Source: Pseudomonas sp. GV085 | GTDB taxonomy: Bacteria > Pseudomonadota > Gammaproteobacteria > Pseudomonadales > Pseudomonadaceae | DNA: 64,000 bases | Direction of reading: 5' to 3' | Assembly (NCBI RefSeq): GCF_003050925.1 | Contig: NZ_QAOV01000013.1 | Span: forward strand, 153,471-217,470 | Shown here: positions 50,311 through 60,212 of the stretch, piece by piece | How the letters are laid out: every line of letters begins with the position of its first letter | How positions within the stretch are numbered: the stretch's first letter is position 1 | Notes under the pieces: generated by a model | The model's database searches: none | What the model was told of the DNA's origin: nothing | The model's input: only the letters and a program-made list of their open reading frames with translations | Made by a program: the position numbers and the translations under genes

Positions 50311-51384
50311 TTACGACTCCGGCTCGTCGACACTCCCGTAGATCTCAGAATCCTTATACAAATCATGCACATGACGCACCAGCACCATGATCACCGCCGC
50401 GACCGGCAATGCCAATAGCACACCGGTAAAGCCAAACAGCTCACCACCGGCCAGAATCGAGAAAATCACCGCCACCGGGTGCAGGCCAATCCGGTCACCC
50501 ACCAGCAACGGCGTCAGCACCATACCCTCCAGCGCCTGGCCGACCATGAACACCGCGACAATACCGAGCATCGGGTAAAGATCACCACTGAACTGGAACA
50601 ACCCCGCAAGCAGCGCCGCGCCAATGCCGATGATAAACCCCATGTACGGCACGATCGCCGCCAGACCGGCAATCAGGCCAATCAACAAGCCCAGCTCCAG
50701 ACCGACCAGCATCAGGCCCGCTGCGTAGATCACACCCAAGGCCACCATCACCAGCAACTGTCCGCGAACGAAGGCTCCGAGCACTTCGTGGCATTCACCC
50801 GCCAGGGATACCGCGCGCGCTTCACGATCACGAGGCAGCAGGCTGCGGATCCTGGACATCATCAAGTCCCAATCGCGCAACAGATAGAAGCTCACCACCG
50901 GGATCAGCACCAGATTCGCCAGCCAGCCGATCAACGCCAGCCCCGAGGCCGTGGCATGGCTCAACACGACACCGACAATATCAGTGGTCTGACCCATATG
51001 CTCGCTGATGGCTGCCTTCAACTTGTCGAACTTCCAGAAACCTTCCGACAGGCCGAACTTCGATTGCACCCAGGGCAGCGCCGTGTGTTGTAGCCAGTCG
51101 AGCATCTGCGGGGCCAGCTCATACAAACGAAACAACTGCCTGGCGAGCAGCGGCACCAATACCAACAGCAGCGCGGTAAAGATCAATGTAAACAGGGTAA
51201 ACACCGCCACGACACCCCAGGTTCGAGACAAGCCTGCCTTCTCCAGCCGATCCACCAGCGGGTCGAACAGGTAGGCCAACAGCAGCGCCACCAGGAACGG
51301 CGTCAGGATCGGATGCAACAACCAGACAAACGCACAAAGCAGGATCACCCCACCGAGCCAGAACCAACACCGCCTATCGGCCAT
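50311..51384 (-). CDS. AI-2E/PerM-family transporter
   Basis: A 357-aa membrane protein with about eight helices. FLVALLLAYLFDPLVDRLE near the N-terminus and IVPYMGFIIGIGAALL near residue 255 are family landmarks. Members export signals or Na+; function here is unknown. ATG 51384 (MADRRCW) is preferred because GGAG lies 6 bases upstream, within the codons of the longer frame. Confidence 0.88.
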   Translation of the reverse strand: MADRRCWFWLGGVILLCAFVWLLHPILTPFLVALLLAYLFDPLVDRLEKAGLSRTWGVVAVFTLFTLIFTALLLVLVPLLARQLFRLYELAPQMLDWLQHTALPWVQSKFGLSEGFWKFDKLKAAISEHMGQTTDIVGVVLSHATASGLALIGWLANLVLIPVVSFYLLRDWDLMMSRIRSLLPRDREARAVSLAGECHEVLGAFVRGQLLVMVALGVIYAAGLMLVGLELGLLIGLIAGLAAIVPYMGFIIGIGAALLAGLFQFSGDLYPMLGIVAVFMVGQALEGMVLTPLLVGDRIGLHPVAVIFSILAGGELFGFTGVLLALPVAAVIMVLVRHVHDLYKDSEIYGSVDEPES

Positions 51385-51420
51385 GAACCACTCCATTGCT
51401 TCTATATAAAGAAAGAAAAA

Positions 51421-52473
51421 CTACCAGCGAAAACGCAGCTGCGGTGTCGGGGCTGGCGCCGGGGCAGGCACCGCACCACCGGCGGCAGGTTGAACCGGCA
51501 CTGCCGGGGCTGGGGCCTGACCAGCTGGAGCTTCCTGCAGCCTCGCCAGCGACAGTTGTGCACGCAGTTGATCGGCGCTGCCATTGACCCTATAGACAAT
51601 CCGGTCGCCGTCGACACTTTGCACACGCCCGCCAAATGGCTCCAGCAAGCGCCCAAGGGACGCGTAGTGTTCAAGATTCATGCCTTGCACCTCCAGCAAT
51701 TGCTCACTCGAAGCACCGGCCCTGGCAACAAACCGCGGCGCCAGGCGCTCGTTGACCGCCAGCATCACCGCATCGGCCACGGCCGCCTGATCGGCGCCTT
51801 GCACGCTGCCTGCCTCTTTTTTATCCCCCAGCCACAATTGCCACTTGGCTTGCCACTGCCCGCCCTCCTCCTTGGCGTGTACCGCGAGCAAGGCGTCGGC
51901 GTTGTAGCGCTCCGAAGCGGCATTCAATGGCGCGGGATCTGCGCCTTCCAGATTCGGCGCGGTCGCGACGATCTGTTCGTTCAGGTCTGCCAATGGCAAG
52001 CGCAATGGCAAACCACGGTGTTGAGCAGCCCGACGCAATGGCGCCGCGCTGGCCTGACCGTCGCCCACCAGACTTGAACCCTCGGTGGAGTCATTCAACC
52101 ACCAGCCGAGGATCGACGGCCGATTGGCCCCCCACATCGCCAGGCCGGCGCGGCGCAAGGCCTGCTCGGTGGTGCCCGGATCGAAATCGACTTTCAGGAC
52201 TTCCGGCGGCCCGGCATCAAAGCCGTATTGGCTGATGATCTGTTGCGGGTCTTTGCGAATCGCTGCCAGACCCGGACTTTGAGCGGCCTTGGGGTCGCCG
52301 GTCAGGCGCAATACCAATGTGTCCAACGCACGTTGAGTCGCCTGGTCGCGCTCCTCGGGCGATTGGCCATCCACCGGCTCGCGTACCTGGTAAAGGCCTT
52401 TGACGGTTTCGGCATGACTGGCCAGGCTGACCACTGACAAACAACTCACAAGCAAGAATTTACAAAAACGCAT
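51421..52473 (-). CDS. DUF2066 secreted protein
   Basis: A 350-aa protein with a Sec signal (FLLVSCLSVVSLASHAET). YQVREPVDGQSPEERDQATQ marks the DUF2066 N-terminus; the C-terminal ~30 residues are Pro/Ala-rich. Function unknown. ATG 52473 follows AGGAA; the longer frame to 52782 is non-coding. Divergent from purM. It precedes the AI-2E gene by about 36 bases and the two are likely co-transcribed. Confidence 0.87.
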   Translation of the reverse strand: MRFCKFLLVSCLSVVSLASHAETVKGLYQVREPVDGQSPEERDQATQRALDTLVLRLTGDPKAAQSPGLAAIRKDPQQIISQYGFDAGPPEVLKVDFDPGTTEQALRRAGLAMWGANRPSILGWWLNDSTEGSSLVGDGQASAAPLRRAAQHRGLPLRLPLADLNEQIVATAPNLEGADPAPLNAASERYNADALLAVHAKEEGGQWQAKWQLWLGDKKEAGSVQGADQAAVADAVMLAVNERLAPRFVARAGASSEQLLEVQGMNLEHYASLGRLLEPFGGRVQSVDGDRIVYRVNGSADQLRAQLSLARLQEAPAGQAPAPAVPVQPAAGGAVPAPAPAPTPQLRFRW

Positions 52474-52859
52474 GGAAGATTCCTGACGACAAGAGCGGCT
52501 GGAACAGACCGCATGAAAGCGATCGAGCAAGACTGTGACCATTGCCCGACGCAAAACATTCACACGTTCCGGGTAAGTTTTCGCACTGTCATAACGATAG
52601 ACGGTTAATCGCGACACCTTATACAGCCATGCAGGATGCCACCGACACCGCGCATTAATGGTTTTTTTTGAACGGATATGGCCCTGCTGTCGGCCTGAGG
52701 ATGGCCGCTGCGGCTCAAGCCTGATAAAATCGCGCGCCTTCGCAGACCGGCAACAGCCGGGTAGTGTCCGAATAGCGCGCATGGCTCTCGCCTACGCAGT
52801 TTCGGCGTTCCCGACGGACTCGGTCGTTACCCAGAAATCCCCCCCTAAAGGCCTGGATC
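52474..52859. other. Divergent intergenic region DUF2066/purM
   Basis: 386 bases with no ORF of coding character. Contains a T8 run (52667-52674) and a TAAAAT -10-like box at about 52725 that may serve purM. No riboswitch or clear PurR-like palindrome was seen. Confidence 0.4.
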
Positions 52860-53918
52860 ATGAGCAAGCAACCCTCCCTGAGCTACAAAGACGCCGGTGT
52901 AGACATCGACGCCGGCGAAGCATTGGTCGAACGCATCAAGAGCGTCGCCAAGCGCACTGCGCGCCCGGAAGTCATGGGCGGCCTGGGCGGTTTCGGCGCC
53001 CTCTGCGAAATCCCGGCCGGCTACAAGCAGCCGGTGCTGGTTTCCGGTACTGACGGCGTTGGCACCAAGCTGCGCCTGGCCCTGAACCTGAACAAGCACG
53101 ACAGCATCGGCATCGACCTGGTTGCCATGTGCGTGAACGACCTGGTGGTGTGCGGCGCCGAGCCGCTGTTCTTCCTCGACTACTACGCCACTGGCAAACT
53201 GAACGTCGAAACCGCGACCCAGGTCGTGACCGGCATCGGTGCTGGCTGTGAACTGTCCGGCTGCTCGCTGGTTGGCGGCGAAACCGCTGAAATGCCGGGC
53301 ATGTACGAAGGCGAAGACTACGACCTGGCCGGTTTCTGCGTCGGCGTCGTGGAAAAATCCGAAATCATCGACGGCTCCAAGGTTGCTGCTGGCGATGCCC
53401 TGCTCGCCCTGCCGTCTTCCGGCCCGCACTCCAACGGCTACTCGCTGATCCGCAAGATCATCGAAGTATCCGGCGCCGACATCGAAAACACCCAGCTCGA
53501 CGGCAAGCCGCTGACCGACCTGCTGATGGCCCCGACCCGCATCTACGTGAAGCCGCTGCTCAAGCTGATCAAGGAAACCGGCGCGGTCAAAGCCATGGCC
53601 CACATCACCGGTGGTGGCCTGCTGGACAACATCCCGCGCGTTCTGCCAAAGGGCGCACAAGCCGTGGTTGACGTCGCGAGCTGGACCCGTCCTGCCGTGT
53701 TCGACTGGCTGCAAGAGAAAGGCAACGTTGACGAAAACGAAATGCACCGCGTGCTGAACTGCGGCGTGGGCATGGTTATCTGCGTTGCTCAAGAGCACGT
53801 TGAAACCGCGCTGAACGTGCTGCGTCAAGCGGGCGAGCAGCCTTGGGTCATCGGCCAGATCGCCACCGCTGCCGAAGGCGCGGCTCAGGTCGAACTGAAG
53901 AACCTTAAGGCGCACTAA
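52860..53918 (+). CDS. purM: Phosphoribosylformylglycinamidine cyclo-ligase (AIR synthetase)
   Basis: A 352-aa purine enzyme that closes FGAM to AIR with ATP. LSYKDAGVDIDAGEALV at the N-terminus, VSGTDGVGTKLRLA, and the ATP loop LVGGETAEMPGMYEGEDYDLAG. Start follows AAGG. Stop and purN start overlap as TAATG. Confidence 0.97.
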   Translation: MSKQPSLSYKDAGVDIDAGEALVERIKSVAKRTARPEVMGGLGGFGALCEIPAGYKQPVLVSGTDGVGTKLRLALNLNKHDSIGIDLVAMCVNDLVVCGAEPLFFLDYYATGKLNVETATQVVTGIGAGCELSGCSLVGGETAEMPGMYEGEDYDLAGFCVGVVEKSEIIDGSKVAAGDALLALPSSGPHSNGYSLIRKIIEVSGADIENTQLDGKPLTDLLMAPTRIYVKPLLKLIKETGAVKAMAHITGGGLLDNIPRVLPKGAQAVVDVASWTRPAVFDWLQEKGNVDENEMHRVLNCGVGMVICVAQEHVETALNVLRQAGEQPWVIGQIATAAEGAAQVELKNLKAH

Positions 53919-54568
53919 TGCCTAAAACCTGTGATGTGGTGGTGCTGTTGTCCGGCACCGGCAGTAACTTGCAGGCCTTGATCGACAGCGCGCGGACCGG
54001 CGACAGCCCGGTTCGCATCGCTGCGGTGATTTCCAACCGCGCCGACGCCTACGGCCTGCAACGCGCCAGGGACGCGGGTATCGATACCCGCACCCTGGAT
54101 CACAAGGCTTTCGAAGGTCGCGAGGCCTTCGACGCCGCGCTGATCGAACTGATCGACGCCTTCAACCCCGAACTCGTGGTACTGGCCGGATTCATGCGCA
54201 TTCTCAGCGCAGGCTTCGTACGCCACTATCAGGGTCGCCTGCTCAATATCCATCCTTCGCTGCTACCCAAATACAAAGGGTTACACACTCATCAGCGCGC
54301 ACTGGAGGCCGGCGACACCGAGCACGGCTGCTCCGTGCACTTCGTCACCGAGGAACTCGATGGCGGACCACTGGTCGTACAGGCTGTAATACCGGTAGAG
54401 TTACAGGATTCGCCGCAGAGTCTGGCGCAGCGAGTCCATGTTCAGGAACACCTGATCTACCCGATGGCCGTACGCTGGTTTGCTGAAGGTCGTTTATCAC
54501 TCGGTGAACAAGGTGCTTTACTGGACGGACAGTTACTCGCGGCCAGCGGCCACTTGATTCGAACCTAG
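53918..54568 (+). CDS. purN: Phosphoribosylglycinamide formyltransferase
   Basis: A 216-aa GAR transformylase using 10-formyl-THF. VLLSGTGSNLQALID binds phosphate; NIHPSLLPKYKGLHTHQRAL holds the catalytic Asn-His pair and the downstream Asp in EELDGGPLVVQ. Overlaps purM by one base, followed after 8 bases by DUF3108. Confidence 0.97.
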   Translation: MPKTCDVVVLLSGTGSNLQALIDSARTGDSPVRIAAVISNRADAYGLQRARDAGIDTRTLDHKAFEGREAFDAALIELIDAFNPELVVLAGFMRILSAGFVRHYQGRLLNIHPSLLPKYKGLHTHQRALEAGDTEHGCSVHFVTEELDGGPLVVQAVIPVELQDSPQSLAQRVHVQEHLIYPMAVRWFAEGRLSLGEQGALLDGQLLAASGHLIRT

Positions 54569-54576
54569 GAGATTTT

Positions 54577-55290
54577 ATGCGTCGCGCCCTGCTCTTCGCT
54601 TGCGCTCTGCTCGCCTTGCCCTTCGCCCAGGCGGCAGAACTTCAACCTTTCTCCGCCAGCTACACCGCCGACTGGAAACAGCTGCCCATGAGTGGCACTG
54701 CCGAGCGCAACCTCGAAAAAACCAGTGATGGCAAATGGAAACTGAGTTTCAAGGCATCGATGATGATCGCCAGCCTGTCCGAGGAAAGCACCCTGACACA
54801 GGACAAGGACACGCTCCTTCCCGTGTCGTACCACTTTGAACGCGGCGGTCTGGGCAAAGCCAAGAAATCGGATCTGGATTTCGACTGGAACACCAAGATG
54901 ATCACCGGCACCGATCGCGGTGATCCGGTAAAGGTTGCGTTGAACCGTGGCATGGTCGACAAATCCACCTACCAACTGGCCTTGCAGCAGGACGTTGCTG
55001 CCGGCAAGAAAAGCATGAGCTATCAGGTAGTCGACGGCGATGAAGTCGACACCTATGACTTCCGCGTGCTGGGCCCGGAAAAGGTCGACACCAAGGCCGG
55101 CAAGATCGATGCAATCAAGGTTGAACGTGTACGCGACCCGACACAGAACAAACGCATTACCGTGATGTGGTTCGCCAAGGATTGGGATTACCTGCTGGTC
55201 CGCCTGCAACAAGTCGAAACTGACGGTAAGGAGTACAACATCATGCTCCTGAATGGCACGGTCAACGGCAAGGAAGTCAAAGGCAGCTGA
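54577..55290 (+). CDS. DUF3108 periplasmic protein
   Basis: A 237-aa protein with a Sec signal (ALLFACALLALPFAQAAE). SASYTADWKQLPMSGTAERN and VDTYDFRVLGPEKVDTKAGK are DUF3108 landmarks, predicted as a lipocalin-like beta barrel. AGGAG precedes the ATG. Co-transcribed with purMN by spacing. Function unknown. Confidence 0.87.
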   Translation: MRRALLFACALLALPFAQAAELQPFSASYTADWKQLPMSGTAERNLEKTSDGKWKLSFKASMMIASLSEESTLTQDKDTLLPVSYHFERGGLGKAKKSDLDFDWNTKMITGTDRGDPVKVALNRGMVDKSTYQLALQQDVAAGKKSMSYQVVDGDEVDTYDFRVLGPEKVDTKAGKIDAIKVERVRDPTQNKRITVMWFAKDWDYLLVRLQQVETDGKEYNIMLLNGTVNGKEVKGS

Positions 55291-55303
55291 TCCGGATCGA
55301 CAA

Positions 55304-55418
55304 CTGTAGGAGCGAGCTTGCTCGCGATGGACTTTAACGATGACTCGCCCTTGCGGATACACGCGGTGCCATTGAGATCATCATCGGAGCGCCGCCCGGA
55401 GCAAGCTCGCTCCTACAG
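55304..55418. repeat. REP pair with a disrupted right arm
   Basis: Left arm TGTAGGAGCGAGCTTGCTCG; right arm GAGCAAGCTCGCTCCTACAG preceded by CCGCCC in place of the usual TCGC. About 75 bases between. Confidence 0.75.
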
Positions 55419-55505
55419 ATTGGAACACCCGACAAGCGCGATGGCTCTATGCTCTCAAGGTCTTTTTTGATCGAATGAGTTTTCCTGTCGCCTGCGAGGT
55501 TTCCC

Positions 55506-55922
55506 ATGACCGTTACTGTCAACACCGTTTCTGCCGAAGGTTTTCGCCACAGCGTACAAATCGATGACCACGAACTCTTCGCCGACGTGCCCGTCACGGC
55601 CGGCGGTGATGGCTCTGCGCCGGAACCGCACGATTATTTCGATGCCGCGCTAGGCGCCTGCAAGGCCCTGACCCTGAAGCTGTATGCCAAAAAGAAGAAC
55701 ATCCCGCTGACCGGTGTCGGCGTGGAGGTCAAGCGCGACAACAGCCTGGAACAGAAAGGCCAATACGCGCTACACGTCAAACTGACCCTCAAAGGCGTAC
55801 TCACCGACGCCCAGCGCGAAGAGCTGCACCGCGTGGCCGATCGCTGCCCGATCCACAAGCTGATGACCACGTCTGAAGTGCGCATCGAAACGCACTTGTC
55901 CGAAGGCGCGTTCAGCCAATAG
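55506..55922 (+). CDS. OsmC/Ohr-family peroxiredoxin-like protein
   Basis: A 138-aa protein with the two conserved Cys, in LGACKALTLKLYAKKK and VADRCPIHK, and Glu in the helix region. The family reduces organic hydroperoxides. A good GAGGTTTCCC leader precedes the ATG. Followed by a pirin gene 62 bases on. Confidence 0.9.
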   Translation: MTVTVNTVSAEGFRHSVQIDDHELFADVPVTAGGDGSAPEPHDYFDAALGACKALTLKLYAKKKNIPLTGVGVEVKRDNSLEQKGQYALHVKLTLKGVLTDAQREELHRVADRCPIHKLMTTSEVRIETHLSEGAFSQ

Positions 55923-55984
55923 CGGCAAGGGCTGCGCAAGCGGGTTATGCTCGAACGTATTACCCGCTCAGCCTGGAACGCACC

Positions 55985-56845
55985 ATGAACACTCCGCTCG
56001 TGATCCGCCCCCGCACTGAAGATGTCGAGGGCCAGCCGATTCTTCGCCCGCTGCCATCGGCCAAGTGCCGCAGCGTCGGGCCCTTCGTGTTTTTCGACCA
56101 CATGCTGGAAACCCGTTATCCACCGGGCAAAGGCATGAACATCCGCCAGCATCCGCACATTGGCCTGTCTACCCTCACCTATTTGTTCCAGGGGCAGATC
56201 CAGCACAAGGACAGCCTCGGTTCCGATCAGGTGGTCGGGACTGGCGATGTCAGCTGGATGACGGCCGGCAGCGCCATCGCCCATGTCGAACGCACGCCAG
56301 AAGCCCTGAGAGAAAGCGGCTTCACCATGCACGGCCTGCAGATCTGGCTGGCTTCGCCCAAGGACAAAGAGCAAGGTCCGGGGCATTACAGTCACCATCC
56401 GGCGTCGACTTTGCCGGTCAGCGAAAACCTGGGGGTGAAGATCCGCATGATTGCCGGGTCGGGCTTTTGCCTGGAATCACCAGTGCCGGTGCTTTCTCCT
56501 ACGCTGTACGCGGAACTGCACCTGCAAACGGCGACGACATTACTGATCCCCACCGAGCATGAAGAACGTGCGCTGTATGTTCTGAGCGGCGAGGTGCAAC
56601 TGGATGGCGAGCCGCTGGAGCCGCATTCGCTGGTGGTACTGCCTGCCGGGGAAGAGATGACCCTGTTTGCTGAAAGCGACAGTCACGCTGTGTTGTTTGG
56701 CGGTGCTGCGCTGGACGGGCCACGGCGGATCAACTGGAACTTTGTCGCGAGCGATCCGGCGGCGATTGATGAAGCACGCCGGCGCTGGGCGGCCGGGGAT
56801 TGGCCGACGGTGCCGGGGGAAAGCGAGCGGATCGAATTGCCCTGA
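55985..56845 (+). CDS. Pirin-family protein
   Basis: A 286-aa bicupin. The N-terminal metal site is RQHPHIGLSTLTYLFQG with IQHKDSLG; pirin_C follows with LYVLSGEVQLDGE. Members are quercetinase or redox-regulated proteins; role here unknown. Probably transcribed with the OsmC gene. Confidence 0.9.
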   Translation: MNTPLVIRPRTEDVEGQPILRPLPSAKCRSVGPFVFFDHMLETRYPPGKGMNIRQHPHIGLSTLTYLFQGQIQHKDSLGSDQVVGTGDVSWMTAGSAIAHVERTPEALRESGFTMHGLQIWLASPKDKEQGPGHYSHHPASTLPVSENLGVKIRMIAGSGFCLESPVPVLSPTLYAELHLQTATTLLIPTEHEERALYVLSGEVQLDGEPLEPHSLVVLPAGEEMTLFAESDSHAVLFGGAALDGPRRINWNFVASDPAAIDEARRRWAAGDWPTVPGESERIELP

Positions 56846-56869
56846 GATTTTAGTTGCCCGTGAAACCGC

Positions 56870-56936
56870 CTTCGCGAGCAGGCTCGCTCCCACAGGGGAA
56901 AAGCATTCCAATGTGGGAGCGAGCCTGCTCGCGAAG
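56870..56936. repeat. REP pair (GCTCGCTCCCAC type)
   Basis: TTCGCGAGCAGGCTCGCTCC and its perfect inverse with a short spacer of about 18 bases, between convergent genes. Confidence 0.85.
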
Positions 56937-56978
56937 AGGCCCAATCAGTCACCTGATCAGTCAGTGTCTGAAAGAGCA

Positions 56979-57707
56979 TCAGCCCTTGAACACTTCATCC
57001 AGCAAGTTATGCATCGACGTGAACGCCCGGGCAGCCACCTTCGCGTCATACATCATCATGCCCGGCACGTTGGCGTGCGGGTCGGTGAACGAATGGAACG
57101 CACCGCCGTAGCTCAGCAACTGCCAGTCCACGCCGGCCGCGTTCATTTCATCTTCGAACGCCGGCAACTGCTCTTTCGGCACCAATGGATCGGAGGCACC
57201 GTGCAGCACCAGTACCTTCCCCTTGATGTTTTTCGCATCGGCCGGGGTCGGTGTGTCCAGCGTGCCGTGGAACGATACCGTCACTTTCACTGGTGCGCCG
57301 GTACGGGCGAGCTCCAGGGCGCAGCAACCGCCGAAGCAGAAACCGAAAGTGGCCAGTTTCGAAGTATCGACAGCCACTTCACCCTGACTCTGCAGCTGCT
57401 CGAACGCCACCTGCATGCGCTTGCGCAGCAATGGGCGGTCATTCTTCAACGGCATCATGGCCGCGCCGGCCTCGTCATTGTTCGTCGGACGAACCGATTG
57501 ACCGTAAAGGTCTGCGATCAGTACCACATAACCCTTGGAGGCGACCGACTTGGCGATCTCCTCGGCACCGGCGCTGACGCCCATCCAGTTCGGCGCCATC
57601 AACAAACCCGGGCGCGGGCCTTTCTGGTCGGCATCGAAGGCCAGACGGCTTTCATAAGCCTGGCCGTCAATCTGATAGGCAACGGAACGTACAGTGATTT
57701 GGCTCAT
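56979..57707 (-). CDS. Dienelactone hydrolase family protein
   Basis: A 242-aa alpha/beta hydrolase. Nucleophile Cys in FGFCFGGCCAL, Asp in LHGASDPLVPKEQ, His in YGGAFHSFTDP: the Cys-Asp-His triad of dienelactone hydrolases. Hydrolyses lactones or esters. ATG 57707 has AGGAG 7 bases upstream; the longer start is unsupported. Downstream of the htpG terminator. Confidence 0.9.
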   Translation of the reverse strand: MSQITVRSVAYQIDGQAYESRLAFDADQKGPRPGLLMAPNWMGVSAGAEEIAKSVASKGYVVLIADLYGQSVRPTNNDEAGAAMMPLKNDRPLLRKRMQVAFEQLQSQGEVAVDTSKLATFGFCFGGCCALELARTGAPVKVTVSFHGTLDTPTPADAKNIKGKVLVLHGASDPLVPKEQLPAFEDEMNAAGVDWQLLSYGGAFHSFTDPHANVPGMMMYDAKVAARAFTSMHNLLDEVFKG

Positions 57708-57737
57708 TTCTGACTCCTGATTTTTGAACACCAGAAT

Positions 57738-57764
57738 GAAAAAACCCGCCGAAGCGGGTTTTCT
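57738..57764 (-). terminator. htpG terminator
   Basis: AAAACCCGCTTCGGCGGGTTTTTTC on the minus strand is a compact GC stem with a T6 tail, 9 bases after the htpG stop. Confidence 0.92.
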
Positions 57765-57773
57765 GCAACCTGG

Positions 57774-59678
57774 TTAAGCCGACAGCTCAACCAACAGTTT
57801 GTTCAGACGGCGCACATAGGCCGCCGGATCTTTCAAACTGTCGCCGGCCGCCAGCGCCGCCTGATCGAAGAGGATGTGCGACAGGTCGCCGAAGCGCTCG
57901 TCACTCTGCTCGTTGTCGAGCTTCTCGATCAGCGGGTGAGCCGGGTTGAATTCGAAGATCGGCTTCGAATCCGGAACCTTCTGGCCGCTGGCTTCCAGAA
58001 TCTGGCGCATCTGCAAGCCCAGGTCCTGCTCGCCGATGGCCAGGATCGCCGGGGAGTCGGTCAGGCGATGGGACACCCGAACTTCAGCAACGGATTCGCC
58101 CAGCGCGGTCTTCAGACGTTCAACCAGACCTTCTTTGGCCTTGGCGACTTCTTGCGCAGCCTTCTTGTCCTCTTCCGAGTCCAGGTTGCCCAGGTCCAGG
58201 TCACCGCGCGCCACGTCGACGAAGCTCTTGCCGTCGAAGTCGTTGAGGTAGCTCATCAGCCACTCGTCGATGCGGTCGGTCAACAGCAACACTTCGATGC
58301 CTTTCTTGCGGAAGACTTCCAGGTGCGGGCTGTTTTTGACCTGCGCGTAGGTTTCGCCGGTCAGGTAGTAGATCTTGTCCTGGCCTTCCTTGGCGCGCGC
58401 CAGGTACTCGGCCAGGCCGACAACCTGCTCGCCATCGTCGCCAAGGGTCGAGGCGAAACGCAGCAGGCCGGCGATTTTTTCCTTGTTGGCGAAATCTTCG
58501 GCCGGGCCTTCTTTCATGACCTGACCGAAGTTTTTCCAGAAGCCTTTGTATTGCTCTGGCTCGTTCTTCGCCAGTTTTTCCAGCATGTCCAGAACGCGCT
58601 TGGTCAGCGCCGACTTCATGGAATCGATGATCGGGTCTTTCTGCAGGATTTCCCGCGACACGTTCAGCGACAGGTCGTTAGAGTCGACCACGCCTTTGAT
58701 GAAGCGCAGGTACAGTGGCAGGAAGGACTCGGCCTGATCCATGACGAACACACGCTGCACGTACAGCTTCAGGCCTTTCGGCGCCTCACGCTGGTACAGG
58801 TCGAACGGCGCACGGGCCGGCACGTACAGCAGCGAGCTGTATTCCAGCTTGCCTTCGACCTTGTTGTGGCTCCAGCTCAGAGGGTTTTCGAAGTCGTGAG
58901 CGATGTGCTTGTAGAACTCCTGGTACTCCTCGTCCTTGATCTCGGTGCGCGGACGGGTCCACAGGGCGCTGGCGCGGTTGACGGTTTCCCACTCAACGGC
59001 TGGCTTCTCCTCGCCTTCGGTGGCTGCCACTTCTTTCGGCAGTTCGATCGGCAAGGCAATGTGGTCCGAGTACTTCTTGATGATGTTGCGCAGGCGCCAG
59101 CCATCGGCGAATTCGTCTTCACCGGATTTCAGGTGCAGGACGATGCGAGTGCCGCGTTCGGCCTTGTCGATGGTCGCAACTTCGAAGTCACCTTCGCCCT
59201 TGGACGACCAGTGCACGCCTTCGCTGGCAGCGCTGCCGGCACGACGACTGAACACATCGACTTTGTCAGCGACGATGAATGCGGAGTAGAAACCGACACC
59301 GAACTGGCCGATCAGGTGCGAGTCTTTCTTCTGGTCGCCGGTCAGGTGCTTCATGAAATCGGCGGTGCCGGACTTGGCGATGGTACCCAGGTGGGTGATC
59401 GCGTCTTCGCGGCTCATGCCGATACCGTTGTCTTCGAGGGTGACGGTTTTAGCGTCCTTGTCGAAGCTCACGCGGATTTTCAGTTCGGCGCCACCTTCCA
59501 GCAGCTCTGGCTTGGCCAGGGCTTCGAAACGTAATTTGTCGACAGCGTCAGAGGCGTTCGAGATCAATTCGCGAAGGAAAATTTCCTTGTTGGAATACAG
59601 CGAATGGATCATGAGATGCAGCAGTTGCTTCACCTCGGTCTGGAAGCCCAGGGTTTCCTTTTGAGTTTCCACACTCAT
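57774..59678 (-). CDS. htpG: Chaperone protein HtpG (Hsp90)
   Basis: A 634-aa cytoplasmic chaperone. N-terminal GHKL ATPase: ELISNASDAVDKLRF, DNGIGMSREDAITHLG and GQFGVGFYSAFIVAD. Middle-domain Arg in the LNVSREILQ segment. ATG 59678 is used; the TTG at 59687 is less likely. GGAG lies 10 bases upstream. No clear sigma-32 promoter was found. Confidence 0.97.
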   Translation of the reverse strand: MSVETQKETLGFQTEVKQLLHLMIHSLYSNKEIFLRELISNASDAVDKLRFEALAKPELLEGGAELKIRVSFDKDAKTVTLEDNGIGMSREDAITHLGTIAKSGTADFMKHLTGDQKKDSHLIGQFGVGFYSAFIVADKVDVFSRRAGSAASEGVHWSSKGEGDFEVATIDKAERGTRIVLHLKSGEDEFADGWRLRNIIKKYSDHIALPIELPKEVAATEGEEKPAVEWETVNRASALWTRPRTEIKDEEYQEFYKHIAHDFENPLSWSHNKVEGKLEYSSLLYVPARAPFDLYQREAPKGLKLYVQRVFVMDQAESFLPLYLRFIKGVVDSNDLSLNVSREILQKDPIIDSMKSALTKRVLDMLEKLAKNEPEQYKGFWKNFGQVMKEGPAEDFANKEKIAGLLRFASTLGDDGEQVVGLAEYLARAKEGQDKIYYLTGETYAQVKNSPHLEVFRKKGIEVLLLTDRIDEWLMSYLNDFDGKSFVDVARGDLDLGNLDSEEDKKAAQEVAKAKEGLVERLKTALGESVAEVRVSHRLTDSPAILAIGEQDLGLQMRQILEASGQKVPDSKPIFEFNPAHPLIEKLDNEQSDERFGDLSHILFDQAALAAGDSLKDPAAYVRRLNKLLVELSA

Positions 59679-59759
59679 GGTTATCAAACTCCAATCAGAT
59701 GGCTTAAGCCGCGACCTTGAGGGTCGACGGCGGGTTGTCCTCAGAGTTTGGGGCTGAGT

Positions 59760-60212
59760 TCAGGATTTCAAGGGCTCTTCGAGTTTGAAATGTGCTCGGG
59801 CCGTGGCAATGGGTTCGGCCTCAGTGCTTTGCCAGGCGGTAATCGCCACGTTGGCGACCCGGCGGCCCTGGCGGCAAACCTGGCATCGGGCCCAGGTATC
59901 GCGAAACTGCCCGGCACGCAGGTAATCCAGGGAGAAGTCGATGATCTTCGGCACCCCGGGCGTTCCGGTAAACACCAACAGGTGCAGTGCCGCGGCCAAC
60001 TCCATGAACCCGGCGATCACACCGCCATGAATCGCCGGCAACAAAGGGTTACCAATGTTGTCCTTGTTCGCTGGCAGCTTGAACAGCAACTCATCTCCCA
60101 CCCGTGAACATTCGACGCCGATCAGCCGGGCATAGGGAATCAAATCCAGCAGCGAGGCGTAATCGCCCTGCTCGTGGGCCTTTTGCAATGGGTCCTTCAG
60201 AGATTCACTCAT
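59760..60212 (-). CDS. PaaI-family hotdog thioesterase
   Basis: A 150-aa protein. PLLPAIHGGVIAGFMELAAAL is the hotdog helix with the HGG motif; FSLDYLRAG the strand that follows. Hydrolyses acyl-CoA esters by family knowledge. Overlaps the upstream thioesterase by 4 bases. Confidence 0.87.
   Translation of the reverse strand: MSESLKDPLQKAHEQGDYASLLDLIPYARLIGVECSRVGDELLFKLPANKDNIGNPLLPAIHGGVIAGFMELAAALHLLVFTGTPGVPKIIDFSLDYLRAGQFRDTWARCQVCRQGRRVANVAITAWQSTEAEPIATARAHFKLEEPLKS

Noticed and set aside
57876..59534. 552-codon open frame antisense to htpG
   Set aside because: Same effect; HtpG motifs are complete on the minus strand and the antisense product has no recognisable domain.
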